Assembly: GCF_900129275.1 (NCBI RefSeq)
Contig: NZ_FQUX01000003.1
Coordinates: forward strand, 310,001-374,000
Origin: Arenibacter palladensis
GTDB taxonomy: Bacteria > Bacteroidota > Bacteroidia > Flavobacteriales > Flavobacteriaceae
Reading direction: 5' to 3'
Length of the DNA: 64,000 nucleotides
The translations under genes were made by a program, and so were the position numbers. The notes beneath the pieces were generated by a model that saw only the letters and a program-made list of their open reading frames with translations, ran no database searches and was not told the origin of the DNA. How positions within the stretch are numbered: the stretch's first letter is position 1; every line of letters starts with the position of its first letter. Shown here piece after piece: positions 36,594 through 45,022 of the stretch.

Positions 36594-38148
36594 AATTGCA
36601 CCCTATAATATGGCCACTACCCAGCTTGACCTAAAAGAAAAAGTTGGTCAATTGTTTATGCCCGCGGCCTTTATCAATGATACCGAGGAAGAAATTCAGG
36701 AATTGGAAAAACTCATTGGCAAATATCACATAGGCGGCCTCTGTTTCTTTCATAGTAGGGCCAGCGCCGCGACCAATTTTGAAGGAAAAAAGAAGATTGT
36801 TTATAATGAACAAAGTTTAACCACGCTAAAGAACCTTATCCGTCGATACCAAAATGCGGCAAAATATCCACTGCTCATTAGTATTGATGCCGAATGGGGA
36901 TTGGCCATGCGAATTGAAAACACCCCACAATATCCGTATGCCATCACGCTAGGGGCCATACAAAACAAAGAAGATTTAATTTTTAAGGTAGGACAACAAA
37001 TAGCTTTGGATTGCAGAAAAGCAGGAATTCATTGGAATTTGGCACCGGTTGTGGATATAAACAACAACCCCAACAATCCGGTAATTGGCTATAGATCGTT
37101 TGGAGAAGACAAACTGAATGTCACGCAAAAAGCCATATCCTTTATCAAGGGTACCCAGAGTGTTGGTATTTTAAGCTGCATCAAACACTTTCCTGGCCAC
37201 GGGGATACGGCTACGGATTCCCATCTTGGCCTTCCAATCATTAAAAAGTCCAAGGAAGCCCTTATGGCAAACGAACTTTATCCCTTTAGGGAAACCATTA
37301 AAAATGGGGTGGATAGCGTTATGGTAGGTCATTTATCCATACCCTCTTTGGATAATGGTGAGGGTACTCCAGCAACGATATCCAGCTCCATCATAAAAGG
37401 CCTCCTTCGCAAAGAATTAAATTTTAATGGCGTAGTGATATCCGATGCCTTGAACATGCATAGCGTAAGCAAAATGTTCTCCCAAAAAGGGGAACTGGAA
37501 TGGCGTGCCTTTGATGCAGGCAACGATATCCTTTGTTTTGCAGAGAACACGAAGGAAGGCATTCAAAAAATAATGGATAATGCAGACCCCAATGAAATTG
37601 AAGAGCGTTTTAATCGCGTATGGAAACTAAAGGAACAAGCCTTTGCCTCCCATTCCCCATCAGCGAAGGACCAACAGGAAACCTCTGCCCTAAATAAACA
37701 GCTAGCTACAGAAAGCCTTACCTTATTAACCGGGAACGATAGTATTGTTAGCAATTTTACAAGAGAAGGCTTTAATTGCCTTTCCTTAGGGGAATCCACC
37801 GATAAATCTTTTGTAGAAACTACCTCGGAGATTGCCGATAATGGGCCAAAAAATAGGGATAATGTCTTAATAGCCCTTTACCCACCAAAAGTAAAGCCCC
37901 AAAACAATTTTGACCTCAAAACTGAAGAACTGGACCTGCTTCGGCAATTGCTCAATACAAAGAGGGTTATTCTATATGTGTTTGGAAACCCTTATGTACT
38001 CAACCTCATCAATTATAAAGCGGCCAAAGCAGTGGTATTGGGATATCAAAATTTTAAAGAGTTTCAAGATAATGCCCTAGCCCATTTTAAGGGCGAAATC
38101 ATAGCTAAAGGGACATTGCCGGTTACCATTAATCTAATTGAACCTTAA
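36586..38148 (+). CDS. GH3 beta-N-acetylglucosaminidase, NagZ-like
   Basis: A 520-residue cytoplasmic enzyme with no signal peptide. It removes GlcNAc from GlcNAc-anhydroMurNAc. NagZ signatures are clear: KHFPGHGD (200-207) with TDSH (210-213), which provides the Asp-His acid/base pair typical of bacterial NagZ, and the nucleophile Asp287 in NGVVISDALNMHS. A C-terminal region of about 130 residues resembles a GH3 C-terminal domain, making it longer than proteobacterial NagZ (about 340). It starts 8 bases inside the permease gene; ATG 36610 is an alternative start. The methyltransferase gene follows after 5 bases. Confidence 0.92.
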   Translation: MFKIAPYNMATTQLDLKEKVGQLFMPAAFINDTEEEIQELEKLIGKYHIGGLCFFHSRASAATNFEGKKKIVYNEQSLTTLKNLIRRYQNAAKYPLLISIDAEWGLAMRIENTPQYPYAITLGAIQNKEDLIFKVGQQIALDCRKAGIHWNLAPVVDINNNPNNPVIGYRSFGEDKLNVTQKAISFIKGTQSVGILSCIKHFPGHGDTATDSHLGLPIIKKSKEALMANELYPFRETIKNGVDSVMVGHLSIPSLDNGEGTPATISSSIIKGLLRKELNFNGVVISDALNMHSVSKMFSQKGELEWRAFDAGNDILCFAENTKEGIQKIMDNADPNEIEERFNRVWKLKEQAFASHSPSAKDQQETSALNKQLATESLTLLTGNDSIVSNFTREGFNCLSLGESTDKSFVETTSEIADNGPKNRDNVLIALYPPKVKPQNNFDLKTEELDLLRQLLNTKRVILYVFGNPYVLNLINYKAAKAVVLGYQNFKEFQDNALAHFKGEIIAKGTLPVTINLIEP

Positions 38149-38153
38149 AGACA

Positions 38154-38816
38154 ATGGAGAACAACATTATCAAATCCTGGAACAAAAATGCCCTTGAATG
38201 GATCAAGGTAATTGACAATGCCGATATTGAATCCAGAAAATTCACCAATAAGGCCATACTGGAACTTATTGGTAATTCACCTGCCATCAAAATATTGGAT
38301 GTAGGCTGCGGGGAGGGGTGGCTCACGAGGAGCCTTGGTGATATGGGTAAATTTGTGGTAGGCCTGGATGCCATTCCGGAATTATTGGAAAATGCTGAAA
38401 AAAAAGGCCAAGGTACCTATTATCAAATGTCCTACGAAGATATCATATTGGGAAATCCTATCCCGGAAGTACCTTTTGATGCAGCTGTTTTCAACTTTTG
38501 TCTTTATCAAAGGGAAGGGCTCAGCCAACTCCTAAGACAAGTAAAAAAATCGCTATCGGAAAATGGTTATATCGCCATCCAGACCCTTCATCCCTTTTTC
38601 CTTTTACAAAATGATTTGGGGTACAAAAGTCAATGGATCAACGATTCCTGGAAAGGACTTCCCGGCAATTTCACAGACGGCCACTCTTGGTACGCCCGTA
38701 CTTTTGAATCATGGATATCCGTATTTAAAAAAGCCGGACTTCAATTACACCAATTACAGGAAGTGACCAATGATGACCACAAACCCATTTCAGTAATTTT
38801 TATTTTGTCCGAATAA
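38154..38816 (+). CDS. Class I SAM-dependent methyltransferase, target unknown
   Basis: A 220-residue Rossmann methyltransferase. Motif I is ILDVGCGEGW (47-56), motif II VVGLDAIPELLENA, and DAAVFNFCLYQ is in the motif IV position. Length and layout fit small-molecule or Methyltransf_11-like enzymes. It is packed between the NagZ-like gene (5 bp) and anmK (44 bp), all on one strand, so it is very likely cotranscribed. No known step of peptidoglycan recycling needs a methyltransferase, so the role is open; operons also carry unrelated passengers. Confidence 0.85.
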   Translation: MENNIIKSWNKNALEWIKVIDNADIESRKFTNKAILELIGNSPAIKILDVGCGEGWLTRSLGDMGKFVVGLDAIPELLENAEKKGQGTYYQMSYEDIILGNPIPEVPFDAAVFNFCLYQREGLSQLLRQVKKSLSENGYIAIQTLHPFFLLQNDLGYKSQWINDSWKGLPGNFTDGHSWYARTFESWISVFKKAGLQLHQLQEVTNDDHKPISVIFILSE

Positions 38817-38860
38817 TTCCAAGTCCACCTTATGAACCATAACAAAATCAATAATTAAAA

Positions 38861-39937
38861 ATGAAAATGTATAAAGTCATTGGACTAATGTCGGGAACCT
38901 CCTTGGACGGATTGGACCTGGCTTACTGCCATATATGGGAAACCGTCAGTGGATGGGATTTCGAGATTAAACAAACGCACAGTATTTCCTATAGTGAAGA
39001 ATTGCAGACTAAACTTAAGAACTCCATTTACCTTCCGGCCGACCAATTGCTTCAATTCCACAATACCTATGGCAGCTGGCTTGGGCTACAAGCCAAGGAT
39101 TTTATCAAAGTCCATACCCTGGAAGTTGATTTTATTGCCAGTCATGGTCACACCACCCATCACCAGCCCCAAAACGGACTTACTTTTCAAATAGGTTCCG
39201 GTCAACACCTGGCCAACGAAAGTGCCACCAAGGTAATATGTGATTTCCGTACCAACGATGTAGCCCTGGGCGGACAAGGAGCTCCTTTGGTGCCCATTGG
39301 GGATCAACTCTTTTTTGGTCAGTACGATTATTGCCTAAACCTTGGTGGTATAAGCAACATATCCTTCGAACAAAATGGCAAAAGATTGGCCTATGACATT
39401 GGCCTGGCCAATATGATCCTCAACCATATTACCAAAAAAATAGATCTGGAATATGACAAAGGAGGTGCTCTGGCAAGGACCGGAAAGCTAAACCGGGGCA
39501 TGTTGGACCAACTCAACGACCTGGAATTCTATAAACTGCCCTTTCCCAAATCAATTGGATTTGAATGGTTTGTAGAGAAGGTGGTCCCCATTGTTGAGGA
39601 TACCAAGGACAGTATTGAAAATTTACTACATACTGCCGTTCATCATATTTGCGATCAGATAGCCCTTCAGGTATCAGCTCAAAAGAATAAAACAAATAAG
39701 AGTCTATTTGTTACCGGAGGTGGCGCCCTAAACACTTTCTTAATGGATTGTTTACAGGAAAAACTTGGAACGGAAACAAAAGTTATTTCACCCTCAAAAA
39801 CCTTGATCGAATTTAAAGAGGCCTTGGTATTTGCACTTATGGGGGTTTTAAGGGAGGAACAGAAAATAAATTGCCTTAGTTCCGTGACAGGGGCCAAAAG
39901 GGACTCATTTGGAGGTGTTATTTATTTACCGGCTTAA
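38861..39937 (+). CDS. anmK: Anhydro-N-acetylmuramic acid kinase
   Basis: A 358-residue ASKHA-fold kinase. It opens the 1,6-anhydro ring of anhydroMurNAc and phosphorylates it, giving MurNAc-6-phosphate, the substrate of MurQ. Family marks: GLMSGTSLDGLDLAYC (8-23), SHGHTTHHQP, CDFRTNDVALGGQGAPLVP, LNLGGISNISF, and FVTGGGALNTFLM. Length is typical. It acts in the cytoplasm after the AmpG-like permease and NagZ-like enzyme. With murQ at 27.3 kb the window holds both phosphorylation and ether cleavage. Confidence 0.96.
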   Translation: MKMYKVIGLMSGTSLDGLDLAYCHIWETVSGWDFEIKQTHSISYSEELQTKLKNSIYLPADQLLQFHNTYGSWLGLQAKDFIKVHTLEVDFIASHGHTTHHQPQNGLTFQIGSGQHLANESATKVICDFRTNDVALGGQGAPLVPIGDQLFFGQYDYCLNLGGISNISFEQNGKRLAYDIGLANMILNHITKKIDLEYDKGGALARTGKLNRGMLDQLNDLEFYKLPFPKSIGFEWFVEKVVPIVEDTKDSIENLLHTAVHHICDQIALQVSAQKNKTNKSLFVTGGGALNTFLMDCLQEKLGTETKVISPSKTLIEFKEALVFALMGVLREEQKINCLSSVTGAKRDSFGGVIYLPA

Positions 39938-40015
39938 AACATATCGTTTGGTATATTAAATCAAAACCTTATCTTGGTTACTTAAATATTACCTCTTTAC
40001 AAAACCAAAGATATA

Positions 40016-40276
40016 ATGAGTGAGAAACAAAAAAAGGCAACTGCCTATTGGAAGGAAAATGTGCGCTATTTATTTATTCTGTTATCCATATGGTTTGCCG
40101 TTTCATTCGGGGCCGGGATATTATTTAAGGATGCCCTGAACACTATAAAAATAGGTGGTTTTAAATTAGGCTTTTGGTTTGCACAACAAGGGTCTATCTA
40201 CGTTTTTGTAATCTTAATATTCGTTTATGTACGCCTTATGAACAAGTTGGACAAAAAATATGGTTACAACGAATAG
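40016..40276 (+). CDS. DUF4212 small subunit of a sodium:solute symporter
   Basis: An 86-residue membrane protein with two hydrophobic helices and the DUF4212 layout: AYWKENVRYLFILLSIWFAVSFGAGILF split by a short loop, then FWFAQQGSIYVFVILIFVYVRLMNKLDKKYG. Such proteins are encoded next to SSS symporters of the VC_2705 type and are probably accessory subunits. Here the symporter gene begins 105 bp downstream. The gene ends in LDKKYGYNE, usual for the family. Confidence 0.9.
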   Translation: MSEKQKKATAYWKENVRYLFILLSIWFAVSFGAGILFKDALNTIKIGGFKLGFWFAQQGSIYVFVILIFVYVRLMNKLDKKYGYNE

Positions 40277-40381
40277 CCGCTTCGAATTTTCCATTTCCGA
40301 TTACAAATACCGAAATGCCATTGGACTTACCACCCAATTGGCCAAAACACAATCCAAAATATCAACCAAAAAACTTAAAAT

Positions 40382-42079
40382 ATGAGTGTTCAAGTCTGGA
40401 CGTACCTTCTTGTAGGAATCACCTTTGCCCTGTACATAGGAATAGCCATTTGGTCCAGGGCAGGATCAACCAAGGAATTTTATGTTGCCGGTGGTGGGGT
40501 ATCCCCCTTGGCTAACGGAATGGCCACTGCGGCCGACTGGATGTCCGCTGCTTCCTTTATCTCCATGGCCGGAATTATTGCCTTTGCAGGTTATGACGGT
40601 TCCGTTTACCTAATGGGCTGGACGGGTGGCTATGTGCTCTTGGCGCTGCTCCTTGCCCCCTATTTAAGAAAATTCGGAAAATTTACGGTCCCCGATTTTA
40701 TAGGGGACCGATATTATTCCAATACGGCCCGTATGGTGGCCGTGTTCTGCGCATTGATTGTTTCCTTTACCTACGTAGCCGGACAAATGCGAGGTGTTGG
40801 TGTGGTCTTCTCTAGGTTTTTACAGGTAGATATCAATACAGGGGTAATCATTGGAATGATCATAGTTCTCTTTTATGCTGTTCTAGGCGGTATGAAAGGA
40901 ATTACCTATACTCAGGTGGCACAATACTGTGTACTTATATTTGCCTTTATGGTTCCTGCCATATTTATTTCCTTTCAAATGACAGGCAATCCCATACCTC
41001 AATTGGGAATGGGCTCTACCCTTAATGACGGTTCAGGAACGTTTCTAATGGACCGGTTAAACGGACTCTCCACAGAGTTGGGCTTTGCCGAATATACGGA
41101 TGGTACCAAATCTGTCATAGACGTCTTTGCCATTACCTTGGCCCTTATGGTAGGTACGGCAGGACTACCCCACGTTATTGTAAGGTTCTTTACCGTAAAG
41201 AGGGTCAAGGACGCAAGGAAATCTGCCGGACTGGCCTTATTGCTAATAGCGATTCTATACACTACCGCTCCAGCAGTTTCCGTTTTTGCAAAAATGAACT
41301 TGATAGATACTGTAAGCAACGAAAAATACAGCCTTATGCCCGTTTGGTTTAAAAACTGGGAAGAAACCGGGTTATTGACCTTCGACGATAAAAATAAAGA
41401 TGGAATAATTCAATATGTCGCCGATAAGGATAAAAACGAATTAACAGTAGATAACGATATTATGGTCTTGGCCAATCCGGAAATTGCCAACCTTCCGGCT
41501 TGGGTAATTGCCCTAGTGGCCGCAGGAGGATTGGCAGCTGCACTAAGTACGGCAGCAGGATTGTTGTTGGTCATCTCGGCCTCTGTTTCCCATGACCTCA
41601 TCAAAAAAGTTTTTAAACCCAATATCTCCGAAAAAGGGGAGTTATGGGCTGCAAGGGGAGCTGCAACGGTAGCCGTTGTTATTGCAGGGTATTTTGGAAT
41701 TCACCCGCCGGGATTTGTGGCAGCGGTGGTTGCCCTTGCCTTTGGACTTGCAGCAGCCTCGTTCTTTCCTGCCATTGTACTAGGCATTTTTTATAAGAAA
41801 ATGAACAAGGAAGGCGCCATTGGCGGTATGGTAGTTGGGATAAGTCTAATGCTGTTCTATATGGCCAAATTTAAGTTGGGCTGGTTGGGCGAAATTCCGG
41901 ATAAGTCCGAATGGTGGTTTGGCATATCACCGGAAGGCTTTGGAACAGTGGCTATGATCGTCAATTTTATAGTTGCCTTGGTCATCAATAGATTTACACC
42001 AGAACCTCCAGAGGAGGTGCAGGAAATAGTGGAGAACATTAGGATTCCCAGTGGTGCAGGAGAGGCTGTAGACCACTAA
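40382..42079 (+). CDS. Sodium:solute symporter of the VC_2705/ActP-like group
   Basis: A 565-residue SSS-family transporter with about 13 helices. It shows the family segments FYVAGGGVSPLANGMATAADWMSAASF, VPDFIGDRYY, TYVAGQMRGVGVVFSRFL and LPHVIVRFFTV. A soluble-looking insert (about 300-365) with KNKDGIIQYVADKDKNE is typical of the VC_2705 branch that pairs with DUF4212. Related ActP carries acetate. The next gene encodes acetyl-CoA synthetase, so acetate or another short carboxylate (for example lactate) is the likely substrate. Both acetate and D-lactate are released during MurNAc breakdown, which would tie it to the upstream genes. Confidence 0.9.
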   Translation: MSVQVWTYLLVGITFALYIGIAIWSRAGSTKEFYVAGGGVSPLANGMATAADWMSAASFISMAGIIAFAGYDGSVYLMGWTGGYVLLALLLAPYLRKFGKFTVPDFIGDRYYSNTARMVAVFCALIVSFTYVAGQMRGVGVVFSRFLQVDINTGVIIGMIIVLFYAVLGGMKGITYTQVAQYCVLIFAFMVPAIFISFQMTGNPIPQLGMGSTLNDGSGTFLMDRLNGLSTELGFAEYTDGTKSVIDVFAITLALMVGTAGLPHVIVRFFTVKRVKDARKSAGLALLLIAILYTTAPAVSVFAKMNLIDTVSNEKYSLMPVWFKNWEETGLLTFDDKNKDGIIQYVADKDKNELTVDNDIMVLANPEIANLPAWVIALVAAGGLAAALSTAAGLLLVISASVSHDLIKKVFKPNISEKGELWAARGAATVAVVIAGYFGIHPPGFVAAVVALAFGLAAASFFPAIVLGIFYKKMNKEGAIGGMVVGISLMLFYMAKFKLGWLGEIPDKSEWWFGISPEGFGTVAMIVNFIVALVINRFTPEPPEEVQEIVENIRIPSGAGEAVDH

Positions 42080-42276
42080 TCCAATAGTTTATCTTAAGGT
42101 TGGCGGCTTAAGAAAAGTGAATGGCCACTTAGTACCTCTATAGGAACAAACCGTCAATCTTCTTACTAGGGTTTTAACACATTCTCATAAAATTGGCATT
42201 TCAATATTAAATTCATATTAGGAAACCTTCCTTTTATGGATGATTTATATAAATTTATAGAAATTTTAAAAACACG

Positions 42277-44184
42277 ATGAGCAATTATCACATTAAGCAT
42301 TTAGAAGAATACTATCAGGTTTATCGAAAATCGGTTCGCGAACCAGAAAATTTCTGGGGAGAAGTAGCTGAAGAGCATTTTTTGTGGAGAAAAAAATGGG
42401 ACAACGTTCTAAGTTGGGATTTCGAAAAACCTGAAATAAAATGGTTCGAAGGGGCACAATTAAATATTACCGAAAACTGTATAGATAGGCACCTACTTGC
42501 CAGGGGAGAAAAAACGGCCATTATTTTTGAGCCCAACAACCCGGAAGAGGAAGCCCAGCATATTACCTACCGTCAGCTGCACGAGCGAGTGTGTCAATTG
42601 GCCAATGTTTTAAAAGACCAAGGTGTTAAAAAGGGGGATCGTGTTAGTATCTACCTTCCCATGATCCCGGAATTGTCCATTGCCCTCTTGGCCTGTGCCA
42701 GGATAGGGGCCATACATTCCGTGGTGTTTGCAGGATTTTCATCCACTGCCCTGGCTACCCGTATCAATGACAGTGATTGTAAATTGCTAATAACGTCCGA
42801 TGGATCCTATAGAGGATCCAAATCCATTGACCTAAAAGGAATTGTGGACGAAAGTTTGGAAGATTGCCCAGGAGTTAAAACAGTGTTGGTCGTAAAACGA
42901 ACCAATGCAAAAATAAATATGAAGGAAGGGCGCGACCAATGGCTACAGCCCTTACTGGAAAATGCTTATCTGGATTGTGTTCCGGAAATAATGAACGCTG
43001 AGGATCCTTTGTTCATTTTGTATACCTCCGGCTCTACCGGTAAACCCAAGGGAATGGTACATACCACCGCCGGCTATTTGGTGTACACCGCCTATACCTT
43101 TAAAAATGTCTTTCAATATACAGAAAACGATGTCTATTGGTGTACCGCGGATATAGGCTGGGTAACCGGCCACAGTTATATTGTTTACGGGCCCTTGGCC
43201 AATGGCGCCACCACCCTAATGTTCGAAGGGGTACCCAGCTATCCTGATTTCGGAAGGTTTTGGGAAATCGTGGAAAAACACAAAGTAAATCAGTTTTATA
43301 CCGCTCCTACCGCTATTCGTGCCCTTGCAAAGCAGAATATTGCCTTTGCCGAAAACCACGACCTGTCCTCATTAAAAGTATTGGGCTCCGTAGGGGAACC
43401 CATTAACGAAGAGGCTTGGCATTGGTACAACGATATTATTGGAAAAAAGAATAGTCCTATTGTGGATACTTGGTGGCAAACAGAAACAGGAGGCATTATG
43501 ATAACGCCCATTCCTTATGTAACGCCCACCAAACCCACCTATGCCACCCTACCCTTTATAGGAGTACAACCGGCATTGATGGACGAACAGGGCAAGGAAC
43601 TCAAGGGCAACCAAGTAGAAGGTAGACTATGTATCAAGTTCCCTTGGCCAGGAATGGCTAGGACCATTTGGGGCGATCATGCCAGATATAAGGATACCTA
43701 TTTCTCGGCCTTTCCCAACAAATACTTTTCCGGGGACGGTGCCCTAAGGGACGAAGTAGGATACTATAGGATTACCGGTCGTGTAGATGACGTAATCATC
43801 GTGTCTGGCCACAACTTGGGTACGGCCCCAATAGAAGATGCCATAAACGAACACCCAGCAGTGGCAGAATCGGCTATAGTGGGCTTCCCTCACGATATTA
43901 AGGGCAATGCCCTTTACGGCTATGTAATCCTTAAGGAAACCGGGGAATCCCGTAACCACGATAACTTAAGGAACGAAATTAACCAGATTATCACAGAGCA
44001 TATTGGCCCAATAGCCAAACTGGATAAGATTCAGTTTACCTCTGGCCTTCCAAAGACACGTTCCGGCAAGATCATGAGGCGTATCCTGCGCAAGATTGCC
44101 AGCAGGGACATGAACAATTTAGGAGATACCAGTACACTGCTAAACCCTGAGGTAGTAGAAGAGATTAAAGACAACGTACTTTAA
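42277..44184 (+). CDS. acs: Acetate-CoA ligase (acetyl-CoA synthetase)
   Basis: A 635-residue AMP-forming ligase that activates acetate to acetyl-CoA with ATP. Motifs: ILYTSGSTGKPKGM (247-260), WWQTETGG, YFSGDGA and the C-terminal TRSGKIMRR whose Lys598 is the site usually acetylated for control. The N-terminal ACAS domain (HLEEYYQVYRKSVREPENFW) is present, as in true Acs. It is cytoplasmic. It lies 197 bp after the SSS symporter, perhaps under its own promoter, and forms an acetate-scavenging pair with it. Confidence 0.95.
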   Translation: MSNYHIKHLEEYYQVYRKSVREPENFWGEVAEEHFLWRKKWDNVLSWDFEKPEIKWFEGAQLNITENCIDRHLLARGEKTAIIFEPNNPEEEAQHITYRQLHERVCQLANVLKDQGVKKGDRVSIYLPMIPELSIALLACARIGAIHSVVFAGFSSTALATRINDSDCKLLITSDGSYRGSKSIDLKGIVDESLEDCPGVKTVLVVKRTNAKINMKEGRDQWLQPLLENAYLDCVPEIMNAEDPLFILYTSGSTGKPKGMVHTTAGYLVYTAYTFKNVFQYTENDVYWCTADIGWVTGHSYIVYGPLANGATTLMFEGVPSYPDFGRFWEIVEKHKVNQFYTAPTAIRALAKQNIAFAENHDLSSLKVLGSVGEPINEEAWHWYNDIIGKKNSPIVDTWWQTETGGIMITPIPYVTPTKPTYATLPFIGVQPALMDEQGKELKGNQVEGRLCIKFPWPGMARTIWGDHARYKDTYFSAFPNKYFSGDGALRDEVGYYRITGRVDDVIIVSGHNLGTAPIEDAINEHPAVAESAIVGFPHDIKGNALYGYVILKETGESRNHDNLRNEINQIITEHIGPIAKLDKIQFTSGLPKTRSGKIMRRILRKIASRDMNNLGDTSTLLNPEVVEEIKDNVL

Positions 44185-44202
44185 TTTATTTTGTGGGGCA
44201 TT

Positions 44203-44230
44203 GCCACTTTATAGAAAAGCATAAAGTGGC
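44203..44230. terminator. Hairpin after acs
   Basis: A perfect 10-bp stem, GCCACTTTAT (44203-44212) with ATAAAGTGGC (44221-44230) and an 8-base loop, 19 bp beyond the acs stop. No T-run follows, so it may stabilise the mRNA end rather than terminate by itself. Confidence 0.55.
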
Positions 44231-44598
44231 CGTGCTTTCCGCTATATCTTTTTTATGCCCAGAACATCATAGATGTTTTTAATACTTTACTTTCCCATCG
44301 GCCTAAAAAAGGATGCCGCTGCAATCACTAATGCGGGTTGTTCCAATAGACCCCTATCCCCTATTTAGATAGTATCGTTAAAGATTCCTATCCTCAAAGA
44401 CTCCTCAAGAAAAAATAAAAAGTCCATGGACTCAAACCTATTGGCAATTAAATACACCGAGTAAAAAGCTGCATGAATATGGTAATCTACAAGTGCTTAA
44501 TTTCTAGGGATTGACAACTTTATAATTTCCAGAGGAAGATCAATTTACTTCCCTTAAAAATATTATGGGTACTCAAAAAACGATTTAGTTTAATCGTA
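44231..44598. other. Intergenic region without a supported gene
   Basis: About 370 bp between the ends of acs and the convergent response-regulator gene. No convincing frame, repeat or hairpin with a T-run was found. Confidence 0.5.
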
Positions 44599-45015
44599 CT
44601 ATAAACTTCCGTTACTGTCCAATTCCTGAATAATAGACGTTAACTGATCGTGGGTAATTGGCTTCACAATATAATCGGTGATTTCGCTTATTTTCTTTGC
44701 CCTATCAATATCCACAGGGTCTACAGATGAGGAGACCATATATATCGTTATTTTCTTTCCCAGCTTTGGCTTTATCTTTACATATTCTTCCATGAATTGA
44801 AATCCGTCCATGATAGGCATATCTATATCCAAAAAAATCACATCTGGAAGCTCCTTGTCATTGTGTAGATTATCCAACATAAAATCCAAAGCCTCTTCAC
44901 CATCCGAAAAGACCATAATCTTATCGGTCAAATTAAGTGCTTTCATGGTCTTGACCATGGTAAATTGATATATATCGTCATCATCAACAATACAAACATT
45001 TAAAGAACTACTCAT
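44599..45015 (-). CDS. Single-domain response regulator
   Basis: A 138-residue CheY-like receiver with no output domain. The acidic pocket is DDDD (11-14), the phosphoacceptor Asp63 in IFLDIDMPIMDGF, and the conserved Lys is in IVKPIT near the end. It starts 7 bp after the histidine-kinase gene and is surely its cotranscribed partner. Such receivers act by protein contact or as phosphorelay intermediates. Confidence 0.93.
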   Translation of the reverse strand: MSSSLNVCIVDDDDIYQFTMVKTMKALNLTDKIMVFSDGEEALDFMLDNLHNDKELPDVIFLDIDMPIMDGFQFMEEYVKIKPKLGKKITIYMVSSSVDPVDIDRAKKISEITDYIVKPITHDQLTSIIQELDSNGSL

Positions 45016-45022
45016 TTACTAT

